Positions 10,901 to 22,414 of a stretch of DNA of 64,000 nucleotides are shown one piece after another (within the stretch, counting starts at the first letter, position 1; each line of letters begins with the position of its first letter). Source of the stretch: Costus lasius (lineage: Eukaryota; Streptophyta; Magnoliopsida; Zingiberales; Costaceae); assembly GCA_027563935.2 (NCBI GenBank), contig CM050450.1, positions 93,990,439-94,054,438 on the forward strand, read 5' to 3'. Under the pieces are notes generated by a model, which did no database searches, was not told the DNA's origin, and saw only the letters and a list, made by a program, of their open reading frames with translations. The position numbers and the translations under genes are program-made.

Positions 10901-11791
10901 TGAACAAATGTGAACTCCACATGTAGTGTCCAACACCCATGATATAGAAGAAGATGAAAACATGACTTCCGTCACGTATATACCTGAGCTAGAAGCGACG
11001 CTTCCCCTCTTATCTCCTTGGAGCGCTTTACAGTCCTTTTTCCAGTGACCTAGCTGGCCACAGTGGAAACATCTGTATTCCTTTGACCGCTTAACTTTTT
11101 GCTTCAGAGCCTTGCTGTAATTCTTGACAGGGGCCTTGCCCTTCTTCCCCTTCTTCTTGTTGTTCCAAGAAGGAACCATTAAGACAGAGGTTGAAGGCTT
11201 TCCCTTCAGAGTTTCCTCAGTAGTCAAGAGCATATTCAGCAGCTCTGCCGGAGTACAATCGATTTTGTTCATATTAAAGTTAATAATGAACGCATCGAAA
11301 GAAGGCGGAAGAGACTGCAGAATAATGTCTACAGCAAGCTCCTGGTTGATGGTATGCCCCAGTTTCTCTAGAGCCTCCTTGTGCCCAATTATCTTGAGCA
11401 CGTGAGCTCCCACTGGGCTCCCTTCAGCCAGTTTGCTCTGAAAGAACAGCTTTGTCAGATTATAGCGTTCTGTCCTCGCCTGTGCAGCATACAGCATCTT
11501 GAGGTTTACTATCATGTCTATAGCAGACATATCCTCATGCTGACGCTGCAGCGGTGGCGTCATAGACGCTAGCATCAGGCAAGCGACATCAATGCTATCA
11601 TTGACATGCTTTTCATAAGCTTCCCGAACCGCCCTTGCGGCGTTCGGAGCGGGCTGAGGCGGTATAGCCGTCTCGAGGACATACAGTTTCCTCTCTGCCT
11701 TAAGTACAATCTTAAGGTGTCCGAACCAGTCTGAGAAGTTTGGCCCAGCAAACTTCTCCCTTTCCAGTAGGGATCGCACATTGAAGCTCAT
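7904..11791 (-). pseudogene. gag-pol: B gag-pol polyprotein with two nonsense codons
   Basis: The frame is colinear with the 1294-codon family polyprotein (one extra Asn codon in the Lys-rich stretch after Gag) but has an in-frame TAG at 8354-8356 (CAG in relatives, in GYTDASFQ) and TAA at 8108-8110 (CAA in relatives, in AIAQAKEP). Both are in RNase H, so Gag, protease, integrase and RT with YVDD remain open in an 1145-residue product. No frameshift is seen. Other unusual residues relative to relatives (LDTTCG for LDTACG, YRKQPS for YGKQPS, GCKAYV for GCEAYV, DVKIAF for DVKTAF, MVHSMM for MVRSMM) are also C:G to T:A changes. Loss of RNase H would block autonomous reverse transcription. Confidence 0.93.
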
Positions 11792-11812
11792 GGTGTTCGT
11801 TGCTGCAAGTAT

Positions 11813-13734
11813 CTACAACAATGCAAGAACAGCAAGGTCAGTATCAATGTTAAGAATCAATCAGGACTTAAGAAAGATTCTTTTTCTCACTATTTTATCT
11901 GGCTGAAAAATCCAGTAAAACAGCCCGAAAGAGTAGAACTCTTTTAGTGAGATGGGATCCAGATTTCATACTTGGTCTCCGCGTCCCGCTCAGGCGAGAT
12001 AAGATGCACAGAGAGTACAAGCACTAATCTCTGGTAGGCTGCCCTAGCCAATCGCCAACCCGTGCGATTCCCCTTCATCTGGGCAATCCAGCAGACTGTG
12101 CCAACTGAGTTGGTACAACACAATCTCTGACCCCACAGATGGCTGCCTCCATGCGCTACCATATGCGCCACATATGTAGCCTACATGGTCAAGCTGACCC
12201 GACCTACTCCCTGGACCACCACGTGCTATGCTGAGCAACGAGAAGCGATAAATCCCTTCTCTGTAACACGCAGGTGTAATCCCGCACCGTCTGAAGATAG
12301 ATGGACGTGCCCACTGAGTGGGTACAACACGGCTCCAACGATAATCAGAACAGTGAGGTTTCGCGTCAGAAGGCTTACGAGCTTGATATTTTAGCGTTGG
12401 ATTTTAACGGTCTTTTATCTTCTTCACTATCATGCAATTCCTATGGTGATAGCAGAAGATAAATAAATCATGCTGTTCTACTTATTTAAACAATAAAAGA
12501 AAGCATGAATCTTATGTGGTAAAAGCCCATAGCCTAAGTAAGACCTTAATTAACTTAAGTCTTCACTTGCTTTTCTTGATGGGTCTTTTGCTGCTCATCT
12601 GGCCCAAACCAGGGCCCAAGCGCCATTTGCAGCTGAAGTGCGCCCACCAGGGAAAATGCGCCTGGTCCCAGAGTCGAACCCTGGACCTCCCACCTGGTCA
12701 AGCCACTGCTGCATGCGCTTCTGCCAAGTGTGCTCTGTGCTCTTGTCTGATTAATTTACAAATTAATCTATCTAGACAAGATTGACTCGCAGGTCAATTA
12801 CATTTTATAAATTAAATACAATGTGATACGCAGATCACAATAATTAATTTACAACTTTAAAGTCCAGGCTCGCAGGCCCCAGCACAGCACACATTTAATA
12901 TGGGCAGCCCACATAAGATTAAATAAACAAGCATAGGCATCAACCAACATGTGATCCACTCAAGAAAATTAAATTTTTTGAAAAAACCCCATAGGCATCA
13001 ATTTTAATTTCCTTATTTGCCTTACAACCTTACAACGGTCCATTACTAGGGATCCACTCATCCAACCTAGTCAGATCCACTGCCCTTGCATGCACCAAGT
13101 CCTAACTGACTTGAGTTGACCAAAGGTCAACCATGCATGCGCCAAGGGCTGAACGACCACAATGAGGTCTGGCAAGCGGGTGTGACCCCAGGCCTAACTC
13201 ATGTGCGTTCATAGGTTGTCTCAATCAGACATCGCTACACGCCTGTCTGCAGTCGACCTATAGCCATCTGGTGCTTGCGCACAGATGCTATCTGGTCAAC
13301 CCATCAAGGCTGTCAGATGGTCTGATCAGACTGTCTGGATCTAACCTAGGGGATGACTTCAACCCTAATAACCCGTCTAAGGGTTTAATGCAGGGCCTTA
13401 GATCTATAATGAGTCGCGCATGTCATAAGAAGTTTGAGAAAACAAACATATGCGCCAACATGAAAACATGCGCCTAGGAGAAATAAAAATATCTCTAACC
13501 AGCATGTAAATTTCGCCTATCACAACTAGCGCATGTAACATATAGATCAATGCATAGGATCACACAATGAAAGCAAACATATTAGCATGCAATAACTGCC
13601 TCTAATACCAATTGAAAGTCCCCTAAAACAAGGGGGCGAAACCCTATAGGAGGCGCATATGACAATTTTGATGCAGCGGAAGGGGTTTCAAAGATCTATG
13701 CATATAATATGTTCAACTTAAAAATGATTCTCAC
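11813..13734 (-). other. B: proposed 5' intron / leader
   Basis: On the minus strand the LTR carries ATG GAA ATG (13743-13735) followed by donor GTGAGA. The acceptor TTGTAG ends at 11813. Exon 2 begins at 11812, exactly seven codons before the ATG at 11791. The stretch contains the PBS, the T-arm-like hairpin (12668-12684) and the two larger leader hairpins. No gene is seen inside it. Confidence 0.55.
13599..13610 (-). promoter_or_regulatory. B primer-binding site, mutated
   Basis: On the minus strand this reads TGGTATTAGAGG where the other copies have TGGTATCAGAGC. The two changes (one C to T in a CAG context, one at the last position) weaken pairing with initiator tRNA-Met. Confidence 0.85.
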
Positions 13735-15290
13735 CATTTCCATCGCTTAGATGGTGTCTTGGAAGGAAAGGCACAAGTGCTCCTTCTCCAAAGGTGACGC
13801 ACACAATTGGTGTCGCCTACTCTTCCTTGGTGCTCCTTGTGCTAGCAAGGTTCCAAGAAGCCGTTGTCGAATGGAAGGGAAAGATCACTTTGCTTGGCCA
13901 AATTCTTCCTTCTCTTTTTCGTCAACCTCTTCACCACACAAGAGTGCAAGTGCCGAATGCCCAAGTTGGCGATGAGAGTGAGGAGAAACGAGAGATGAGG
14001 GCGCCTTAGGCGTGAACGTGAGTAGTGGTCACGAATGTGATCATGCTTTCTAAAAATAGAAAGCCACTCACTCACTTGCGATCATGGGTTTACCCCATGC
14101 GCAAACTCCTCTCAATTTGAACCACACGCTCACTTAATGAGCTGGTTCAATTTGGTTTGGTTCATAGACCAATCGACCCAAGCCATTAGTCCAGATCACA
14201 TTAAACCCTAAGGCTCTTGATCTGACCGTCGATCTCTTGATGCTCCTGATCTCACTGATCTAGCATCCAATCTCTCGATCGAAGCTTACCGATCTCAAGC
14301 CCTAATCAATCGAACATGATCAGACCAGATCTCACTTACAATCAGAGATTAAATCCCTTTAAACTGAACCCAAACAATTCAGTCCACACGATCTGACTTA
14401 AGTAAGCCATATCATCAAATTGTGCGACCCTGAGGGTTTCCTTTAAATGTCGGTAACGATAACTCATGTTATCACGATCAGTGAGGGGTATCTAGCAACA
14501 CATCACTGTCTCCCGATATAAAGAAAAGAGTCTTCCAAGACTACACCCAAACCACAGCACAAGTGTGAATCAACTCACTAGGCATACATAATTCCTTTGC
14601 CACTGGATGTTCTTATTGGACAAGCGTGTCAAGCCTGTAACTCCAATATGATAAGTATGATTAGAACAGATGAACACAGTCACCTGGGTATGGCCATACA
14701 CTTTCTCAATCATCTCATCCAGGGGGCCCCTTTAGAACATCACACTCCTTAAACAAGGAGACGGCAATCCTTTGTCTATCACTAGTGCCCTAACCTGACT
14801 CAAGCTCACCATCCAAGATAGTCTATAACCATTATGTTTCAAATGATATTGAACTACCTCAAAACAATGACAATCATCATTTAGAAACACAAGTGATCTC
14901 AAGTCAGAGGAAATGTGCCACTTGTTACATTCAAGGATTATTCACATTGTGACAAGCAATTGAATATCCTAGTAGGGTCTGTCCAGTACATCCAATGTAC
15001 CCATGAGTCTACATCTTATTCCATGCTCGAAGCATCCTACAAGATTAGAACACATATTAGTCTTAACCATATCAAGGCTGTCTCATGTTCACCAAGATAT
15101 CTCGACTAAGGACAAAACTGCATGTCAGCCCAGCTGAACAGCTTTGAGACATTATTCAGAAGTACAATTATTACAGCAGACAATATAACAACCTGAATAA
15201 CAACCATGCCTTTATAAACATAAGAGTTTATACATGATACTGATACAATCCCAAGGCCTCAAACATTAGCCTTAAGGGCATACCCCAACA
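13613..15290 (-). repeat. B 5' LTR
   Basis: This 1678-bp LTR is colinear with 6205-7883 with about 14 differences and a 1-bp indel. It ends next to the GCGAG TSD at 15291. Confidence 0.95.
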
Positions 15291-15295
15291 GCGAG

Positions 15296-15415
15296 ATCAA
15301 AGTCTGCAAGGTTCATACAGATGACAATCTTGCAGACCCGCTTACTAAGCCTCTGGCGCAGCAGAAGCATGAGAAGCACTGTAATAATATGGGTTTGAGA
15401 TTTCTCAACCATTAG
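15296..15415 (+). CDS. gag-pol: A gag-pol polyprotein, 3' end
   Basis: These 39 codons plus TAG encode the C-terminal tail of A's RNase H (IKVCKVHTDDNLADPLTKPL...LRFLNH). The frame continues from 6204 once B and one copy of its TSD are removed. No start exists here. It is a displaced 3' fragment, not a separate gene. Confidence 0.93.
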   Translation: MKVCKVHTDDNLADPLTKPLAQQKHEKHCNNMGLRFLNH

Positions 15416-15420
15416 ATTAA

Positions 15421-15435
15421 GTGCAAGTGGGAGAT
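15421..15435 (+). promoter_or_regulatory. A polypurine tract
   Basis: GTGCAAGTGGGAGAT lies six bases after the polyprotein stop and touches the 3' LTR. The short gap excludes any further (env-like) ORF. Confidence 0.85.
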
Positions 15436-17111
15436 TGTTGGGGTATGCCCTTAAGGCTAATGTTTGAGGCCTTGGGATTGTATCAGTATCATGTAATAAA
15501 CTCTTATGTTTATAAAGGCATGGTTGTTATTCAGTTTGTTACATTATCTGCTGCAATAAGTGTACTTCTGAATAATGTCTCAAAGCTATTCAGCTGGGCT
15601 GACATGCTGTGAAGTCCTTAGTCGAGATATCTTGGTGAACATGAGACAGCCTTGATATGATTGAGACTAATATGTGCTCTACTCTTATAGGATGCTTCGA
15701 GCATGGAATAAGATGTAGACTCATGGGTACATTGGATGTACTGGACAGACCCTACTAGGATATTCAATTGCTTGTCACAATGTGAATAATCCTTGAATGT
15801 AACAAGTGGCACATTTCCTCTGACTTGAGATCACTTGTGTTTCTAAATGATGATTGTCATTGTTTTGAGGTAGTTCAATATCATTTGAAACATAATGGTT
15901 ATAGACTATCTTGGATGGTGAGCTTGAGTCAGGTTAGGGCATTAGTGATAGACAAAGGATTGCCGTCTCTATAATTGGAGTGTGGTGTTCTAAAGGGGCC
16001 CCCTGGATGAGATGATTGAGAAAGTGTATGGCCATACCCAGGTGACTGTGTTCATCTGTTCTAATCATGCTCATCATATTGGAGCTACAAGCTTGACACG
16101 CTTGTCCAATAAGAACATCCAGTGGCAAAGGAAATATGCATGCCTTGTGAATTGGATTCACACTTGTGTTGTAGTTTGGGTGTAGTCTTGGAAGACTCTT
16201 TCCTTTATATCGGGAGACAGTGATGTGTTGCTAGATACCCCTCACTGATCGTGATAACGTAAGTTGTCGTTACCGACATTTAGAGGAAACCCTTAGGGTC
16301 GCACAATTTGATGATATGGCTTACTTAAGTCAGATCGTGTGGACTGAATTGTTTGAGTTCAGTTTAAAGGGATTTACTCTCTGAATAAAAGTGAGATCTG
16401 GTCTAATCATGTTTGATTGATTAGGGCTTGAGATCGGTAAGCTTCGATCGAGAGAATAGATGCTAGATCGGTCAGATCAAGAGCATTAAGAGATCATCGG
16501 TCAGATCTTAGGCCTCAGTGGTTTATTATGATCTGGACTAATTGCTTGGTTTATTTGGTTGTTGAACCAAATCGATTTGAACCAGCTCATTGGATGAGCG
16601 CATGGTTCAGGTGGTGAGGCATTTGGGATTGGGGTAATGCATGGTCGCATGAACGTTTGGACTTTGCTATTTTTAGATAGCATGTTCTCAAACGTGTCCA
16701 TGATCTCACGTCGCCTCTCTCTCGCCTCTTCACGCCTTTGTCGCCTCCTTGGTTTTTTTTGGAGAAGCATTCTCGTGTGAAAAAAAAACTAAGACGACAA
16801 GAGGAGAAAGTTTCGCCAAGCAAGGAGATCATCTTCCCTCCCATTCGATCAAGACCTCTTGGAACCTTGCTAGCACAAGGAGCACCAAAAGAGAAAGCGA
16901 CATCATCTTGTGTGTGACGATTTGGAGGAGACCTCTTTTGCTCTCTTGCTTCCAAGGCGACATCCTTCATATGGCTTCGGTATGAATTCCTTTTCTGTTG
17001 TTAAAGTTGATCATAATACATGCTATCCGATCTTAGGAAACCCTAGATTCCGCCCATGCAAGTTTTGTTTAGCGCATGTTTTAGGGTTTCGCCCCTTGTA
17101 GGGGACCTTCA
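15436..17111 (+). repeat. A 3' LTR
   Basis: This complete 1676-bp LTR runs from TGTTGGGGTATGCC to ACCTTCA. Its last 600 bp match window positions 1-600. Its end abuts the coding sequence of C. Confidence 0.95.
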
Positions 17112-19115
17112 CAGTTTCCCAGAGGCGAGCTTTTTGACATAAGCCTCGCAACCCCGGATTTTAATAAATGTCAAGCTCGGCTGTTTCCCATACCATAACT
17201 CATATGGAGTCTTTGAAACGGCCTTGGATGGCACTCGGTTTAGTACCTTTGCAGCTGTTTCCAGTGCAAATCCCCAAAAGGAGTAAGGTAGAGTAGCCTG
17301 ACTCATCATTGAACGAACCATATCCAATAAGGTTCTATTTCTCCGCTCGGACACACCATTCCATTGCGGTGTTCCTGGCGGAGTGAGCTGTGAGATAATC
17401 CCACACTCCTTCAGATAGTCAGTAAACTCTCGACTCAAGTATTCTCCACCTCGATCGGATCGAAGTGCCTTGATATTCTGGCCTAGCTGATTCTGTACTT
17501 CATTTTTGAACTCTTTGAACTTGTCAAAAGATTCACTCTTATGTCTCATTAGATAGACATAACCATATCTACTGAAATCATCAGTAAAGGTAATGAAGTA
17601 TGAATAGCCACCTCTGGCATGTTTACTAAATGGCCCACATACATCACTGTGAATGAGGTCAAGTAAACCTGAAGCCCTTTGACCTTTGTTAGAAAAAGGA
17701 GTCTTCGTCATTTTGCCCATTAAACAAGCTTTGCATGTATCAAGCTCCTCATAGGAGAATGATCCCAGCAGTCCATGGTCATGCAACCGCTTAATGCGCT
17801 TCTTGTTAATATGGCCTAAACGACTATGCCATAGCAAGGTGCTATCATCAGCATACTTGGCTTTCTTATTATCAATTTGTTGTACAGAACATTCCATGTC
17901 CAACATGAATAACCCATTGTTAATCGACCCAGTAGCATAAACAATATTATCAAATGAAATACAACACTTTAAAGATTTGCATTCAAAGGAATACCCTTTC
18001 CTGACAAGAGCAGGAATTGAGATAATATTCTTAGTTATGCTCGGTACAAAATAACAATTGTCCAGTTCTAATACAAAACCAGATGGTAAAGAGATGTTAT
18101 ATTGTCCTACAGCAACAGCAGCAACCCGTGCCCCGTTTCCAACTCGTAGGTCCACCTCATGCTGTCCCACCTGTCTTCTTCTCTTGAGTTCCTGTACATT
18201 TGAACAAATGTGAACTCCACATGCAGTGTCCAACACCCATGAAATAGAAGAAGATACCATGACTTCAGTCACAAAAATACCTGAGCCTGAAGCGAAAGGC
18301 TTGCTTCCCTTCTTATCTCCTTGGAGCGCTTTACAGTCCTTCTTCCAGTGACCCAGCCGGCCACAATGGAAGCATCTGTTGTCCTTCGACCGCTTCATCT
18401 TTTGTTTCAGAGCTTTGTTATAGCTCTTGATAGGGGCTTTGCCCTTCTTCCCCTTCTTCTTGTTCCTTGAAGGAACCATCAAGACAGAGGATGAAGGCTT
18501 TCCCTTTTCAAGAGTCTGCTCTGTAGTACAGAGCATGTTCAGTAACTCTGCCGGTGTACAGTCGATCTTGTTCATATTAAAATTAATGATGAATGGATCG
18601 AAAGAGGCCGGGAGAGACTGCAAGATGATGTCTACAACAAGCTCCTGATTGACGGTGTGTCCCAGTTTCTCTAGAGCCTCTTTGTACCCAATCATCTTGA
18701 GTACGTGAGCTCCCACTGGACTTCCTTCAGTCAGTTTGCTCTGAAAGAAAAGTTTTGTCAAGTTATAGCGTTCTGTCCTTGCCTGTGCAGCATACAGCAT
18801 CTTGAGATTTGCTATAATTTCAATAGCAGATAAATCCTCATGCTGACGCTGTAGCTCTGGCGTCATAGACGCAAGCATAAGGCAAGCGACATCAATGCTA
18901 TCATTGACATGCTTCTCATAAGCATCCCGAACCGCCCTTGCGGCGTTCGCAGCGGGTTGAGGCGGTATTGCCGTCTCAAAGACATACAGCTTCCTCTCAG
19001 CCTTAAGAACAATCTTAAGGTGTCCGTACCAGTCTGAGAAGTTTGGCCCAGCAAACTTCTCCCTTTACAGTAAGGATTGCACATTGAACCCTGTGGTGTT
19101 CGTTGCTGCAGGAAT
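17112..19115 (-). pseudogene. gag-pol: C gag-pol polyprotein, 5' two thirds, broken
   Basis: Reading from the acceptor at 19115, the frame has seven open codons and then ACA GGG TTC where other copies have ATG AGC TTC, so there is no internal start. A TAA at 19065-19067 (GAA in relatives) truncates it within Gag. Downstream the frame is open: the CCHC knuckle CFHCGRLGHWKKDC, protease LDTACG, the integrase zinc region and the DDE core. It ends at ...KKLASGKL where A is inserted. Further differences from the family are scattered throughout, consistent with an older copy. Confidence 0.9.
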
Positions 19116-19717
19116 CTACAACAAAGCAAGAACAATAAGGTCAGTATCGATGTTAGAATCAATCCAGGACTTAAGAATGATTCCTTTCTCACTATTTTAT
19201 CCGACTGAAAAATCCAATAAAACAGTCCGAAAGAGTAAAACTCTTTTAGGGAGATGGGATCCAGATTTCATACTTGGTCTCCGCGTCCCGCTCAGGCGAG
19301 ATAAGATGCACAGAGAGTTCAAGCACTAATCACTGGTAGGCTATCCATGCCAATCGCCAACCCGTGCGATTCCCCTTCATCTAGGCAATCCAGAAGACTG
19401 TGCCAACTGAGTTGGTACAACACAGTTTCTGATTCCACAGATGGCTGCCTCCATATAGCTAACATATGCTCAATATGTAGCCTACATGGTCAAGCTGACC
19501 CGACCTACTCCCTGGACCACCACGTGCTATGCTGAGCAACGAGAAGCGATAAATCCCTTCTCTGTAACACGTAGGTGTAATCACACACCGTCTGAAGATA
19601 GCTGGGCGTGCCCACTGAGTGGGTACAACACGGCCCCAACGATAGTCAGAACAGTGAGGTTTCGCGTCAGAAGGCTTTCGTGCTTGATATTTAACGTTGG
19701 ATTTTAACGGTCCTTTT
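19116..19717 (-). other. C leader, segment 1
   Basis: This is the gag-proximal leader of C. It contains the acceptor (minus strand TTGTAG ending at 19116) and both conserved leader hairpins. No ORF of interest. It is cut by D, whose left TSD copy CTTTT is at 19713-19717. Confidence 0.85.
19713..19717. repeat. TSD of D, left copy (CTTTT)
   Basis: CTTTT precedes D and is repeated at 31923-31927. The C leader reads through (…CGGTCCTTTTATC…) when D is removed, matching B's leader. Confidence 0.93.
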
Positions 19718-20488
19718 TGTTGGGGTATGCCCTTAAGGCTAATGTTTGAGGCCTTGGGATTCTATCAGTATCATGTATAAACTCTTATGTTTATAAAGGC
19801 AATGGTTGTTATTCAGTTTGTTACATTGTCTGCTGCAATAAGTGTACTTCTGAATAATGTCTCAATGCTGTTCAGCTAGGCTAACATGCTATAATGTCCT
19901 TAGTCGAGATATCTTGGTGAACATGAGACAGCCTTGATATGATTGAGACTAATATGTGTTCTAATCTTATAGGATGCTTCGAGCATGGAATAAGATGTAG
20001 ACTCATGGGTACATTGGATGTACTGGACAGACCCTACTAGGATATTCAATTGCTTGTCACAATATGAATAATCCTTGTTTGCAACAAGTGGCACATGTCC
20101 TCTGACTTGAGATCACTTGTGTTTCTAAATGATGATTGTCATTGTTTTGAGGTAGTTCAATATCATTTGAAACATAATGGTTATAGACTATCTTGGATAA
20201 TGATCATGAGTCAGGTTAGGACACTAGTGATAGATATAGGATTGCCGTCTCCTTGTTTAAGGAGTGTGATGTTCTAAAGGGGCCCCCCCGAATGAGATGA
20301 TTGAGAAAGTGTATGGCCATACCCAGGTGACTATGTTCATCTGCCCTAATCATGCTCATCATATTGGAGCTACAGGCTTGACACGCTTGTCCAATAAGAA
20401 CATCCAGTGGCAAAGGAAACATGTATGCCTAGTGAAGTGGATTCACACTTGTGCTGTGGTTTGGGTGTAGTCTTGGAAGACTCTTTCC

Positions 20489-20495
20489 TTTATAT
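20489..20495 (+). promoter_or_regulatory. D 5' LTR candidate TATA box
   Basis: TTTATAT, in the context CCTTTATATCGGGAG, is kept in every LTR copy that covers this part. It lies about 770 bp into the LTR, a reasonable U3/R boundary. Transcription from here would give a ~740-nt exon 1 with upstream ATGs, so a start nearer the splice donor is also possible. Confidence 0.35.
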
Positions 20496-21256
20496 CGGGA
20501 GACAGTGATGTGTTGCTAGATACCCCTCACTGATCGTGATAACGTAAGTTATCATTACCGACATTTAAAGGAAACCCTCAGGGTCGCACAATTTGATGAT
20601 ATGGCTTACTTAAGTCAGATCGTGTGGACTGAATTATTTTGGTTCAATTTAAAGGGATTTAAACTCTGATTGTAAGTGAGATCTGGTCTGATCATGTTTG
20701 ATTGATTAGGGCTTGAGATCGGTAAGCTTCGATCGAGAGAGTTGATGCTAGATCGGTAAGATCAGGAGCATCAGGAGATGGAACGGTTAGATCTTGAACC
20801 ATTTGGTTCAGAGAGATCTAGACTATGGCTTGGGCTAATTTAATTTGGTTTTTTGAACCAAATTGAGTTGAGTCGAATTGGCTTGAACCGGTTCAAATAT
20901 GTGAACGCTTGGTTCAAGGCTTGATGGCATTTGGGCGTTTTTCATTACATGGGCGCATGGCTTCATGACTTTCCAATTTTGGAAGTCATGTAACGCCACC
21001 TTTGTGATAACGGCTCAACGCTTTTGCCTCCTCTTGTCTTGTCGTCTCAAACCTTGGAGAGAGTTGTTCCTCACGCCTTGGAGAGGTTTTTCGACAAGGA
21101 AGAGATCTCATCTCGATTCCCTTCTAACGATCAAAGAAACTTTGGAGCCTTGCTAGCACAAGGAGCGACAAAGGAGTAGGTCATCTCTCATCTAGTGTGC
21201 GTCTTCTAAGGAGAAGAAGCAATCGATTCTTTGCTTCCAAGCCGCCACCCAATCTA

Positions 21257-21271
21257 ATGGCGTTGGTATGA
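21257..21271 (+). promoter_or_regulatory. D: proposed LTR start codon and 5' splice site
   Basis: ATG GCG TTG is followed by donor GTATGA (intron from 21266). The acceptor at 26321-26322 puts these codons in frame with the gag ATG at 26344. Confidence 0.6.
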
Positions 21272-21394
21272 TCCCTTTTAGATCCATTCCATTTATACAA
21301 GTTGATCATATGAACTACATGCGATCTTGTTATTCAAATGCGCCCCCTTTAGGGTTTCACCCCCTTTCGCTCCCCCTTGAAGGGGACTTTCAAT

Positions 21395-21406
21395 TGGTAT
21401 CAGAGC
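21395..21406 (+). promoter_or_regulatory. D primer-binding site (tRNA-iMet)
   Basis: An intact TGGTATCAGAGC lies two bases after the 5' LTR. The solo LTR is inserted only 20 bp downstream without damaging it. Confidence 0.95.
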
Positions 21407-21421
21407 GTTGGTTCTTGTAGA

Positions 21422-21426
21422 ATCAC
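21422..21426. repeat. TSD of solo LTR, left copy (ATCAC)
   Basis: ATCAC before the insertion is repeated at 24528-24532. Removing insert plus one copy restores a leader matching E (…ATGATTGCTT…). Confidence 0.9.
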
Positions 21427-21605
21427 TGTAACATCCCACATTCTTAACCCCAAACAAATGGCACAATTCATAAAAGAAACAGGATGTTTCATATAAGATC
21501 GATCATATGCTAGGTAAAACCGAGTTCAAGAAAAGTCGATTTGAAAAATTTCCATAAATCCATACACACAAATTCACAAAACTCAAATCTAATAAATCTC
21601 GTAAG

Positions 21606-21765
21606 GGTACCTGCCACCACGCAATCCTTGCACTAGACATATGCAAGGCAACAGTTATATCAAAACCGATTAAAATTCATAAAATCCATAAAGGTACCTG
21701 CCACCAGGCAATACTTGCACTAGACATATGCAAGTTACAGTTGTATCAAAACCGATTGCAAAAAT
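21606..21765. repeat. Tandem duplication, ~87-bp unit, in the solo LTR
   Basis: GGTACCTGCCACCA starts at 21606 and again at 21693. The units share the CTTGCACTAGACATATGCAAG core and the end TATCAAAACCGATT. Confidence 0.85.
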
Positions 21766-22414
21766 ACACATCAACTTCAATTTCAAAACAAATCCACAAA
21801 ATCGATTTTTATAAACTGACACCAAACACCGAAACCAGGCTGAAGCCCGCGGTGACACAAAAATCAAACTCAGTTAACTGCCACAATCTGGCAACACAAA
21901 TTCACATAGTTCACATAAATCATATGGTTTAGCCACAACCGGCCCCAGAAAATTTTAGCATAAAAGTTCTTAAGCAGCAAACATAATATCCACACCAATG
22001 TTACTCATGAAATGCGCCCCTGCTCTATGCCTGAAAATAATGAGGGGTGAGCTACACAGCCCAGTGAGTGGATAGTCTAAATCGACCATCCAGAACATAC
22101 ATTCAAAAATATAGGCAGATTATTTTAAAAATCTTTAACAGGAACATTATGTCAACATATAACAAAATAAAGAAACAAAAATCATATAAACAGTCAGATG
22201 TACACACTAGCATATAACAAACTCATGTTCACAAACTCAGGTTCTAGAGTTTTACTCTAACCCAATTAAACACATATATTTTAAACCAACTAAACACACC
22301 ATACTTAATTAACCTAGTTGTCCAGCATATTCAGTAGTGACCAATATGGTCTAACCCGGCTTGGCCAAAGCACTGGGAGCCGCATGCAACACATAAACAT
22401 GGATAGTGAGTAGA

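Larger units (their letters stand above)
6205..15290 (-). mobile_element. Copia element B, complete, minus strand (9086 bp)
   Basis: B is a complete element bounded by TG...CA LTRs (6205-7883 and 13613-15290) and a GCGAG TSD. It is inserted in the RNase H region of A in the opposite orientation. The LTR pair differs by roughly 14 substitutions and a 1-bp indel by eye (about 99.2% identity). Its coding frame is closed by two nonsense codons and its PBS is altered. Most coding changes relative to the other copies are C:G to T:A, as expected from deamination of methylated cytosines. Confidence 0.96.
1..17111 (+). mobile_element. Copia element A (interrupted by B; 5' end off-window)
   Basis: Element A is a full-length Ty1/Copia LTR retrotransposon whose 5' LTR is cut by the window start. 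It comprises the LTR end (1-600), leader, polyprotein (2440-6204 and 15296-15415), PPT and a complete 3' LTR (15436-17111). Element B is inserted at 6205-15290 in opposite orientation and flanked by GCGAG. The first 600 bases match 16512-17111 base for base apart from about four substitutions, so about 1075 bp of the 5' LTR lie upstream. A sits in the pol gene of the minus-strand element C. The base run after A, starting CAGTT at 17112, resumes C's coding sequence and should be the right TSD copy. Confidence 0.95.
17112..19717 (-). mobile_element. Copia element C, segment 1 (host of A, D and E)
   Basis: C is the oldest element seen. It is a minus-strand Copia copy broken by A at 17111/17112, D at 19717/19718 and E at 32214/32215. 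This segment holds gag, protease and part of integrase, then the leader. The rest of pol lies left of the window beyond A. The leader resumes at 31928 to the right of D. C's LTRs are not in the window, so its age cannot be estimated here. Confidence 0.93.
19718..21392 (+). repeat. D 5' LTR
   Basis: This 1675-bp LTR runs TGTTGGGG...GGGGACTTTCA. It contains several short palindromes (19974-19986, 20009-20023, 20279-20286, 20311-20322), a TATA-like box at 20489-20495, an inverted repeat GATAAC/GTTATC at 20538-20553, a GTTCA/TGAAC hairpin at 20891-20906 and a CCTTG/CAAGG hairpin at 21148-21163. Confidence 0.96.

Noticed and set aside
15296..15435. An env-like extra ORF after pol, as in some Copia lineages
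   Set aside because: In every copy with this region visible the stop is followed within 20 bases by the PPT and 3' LTR.
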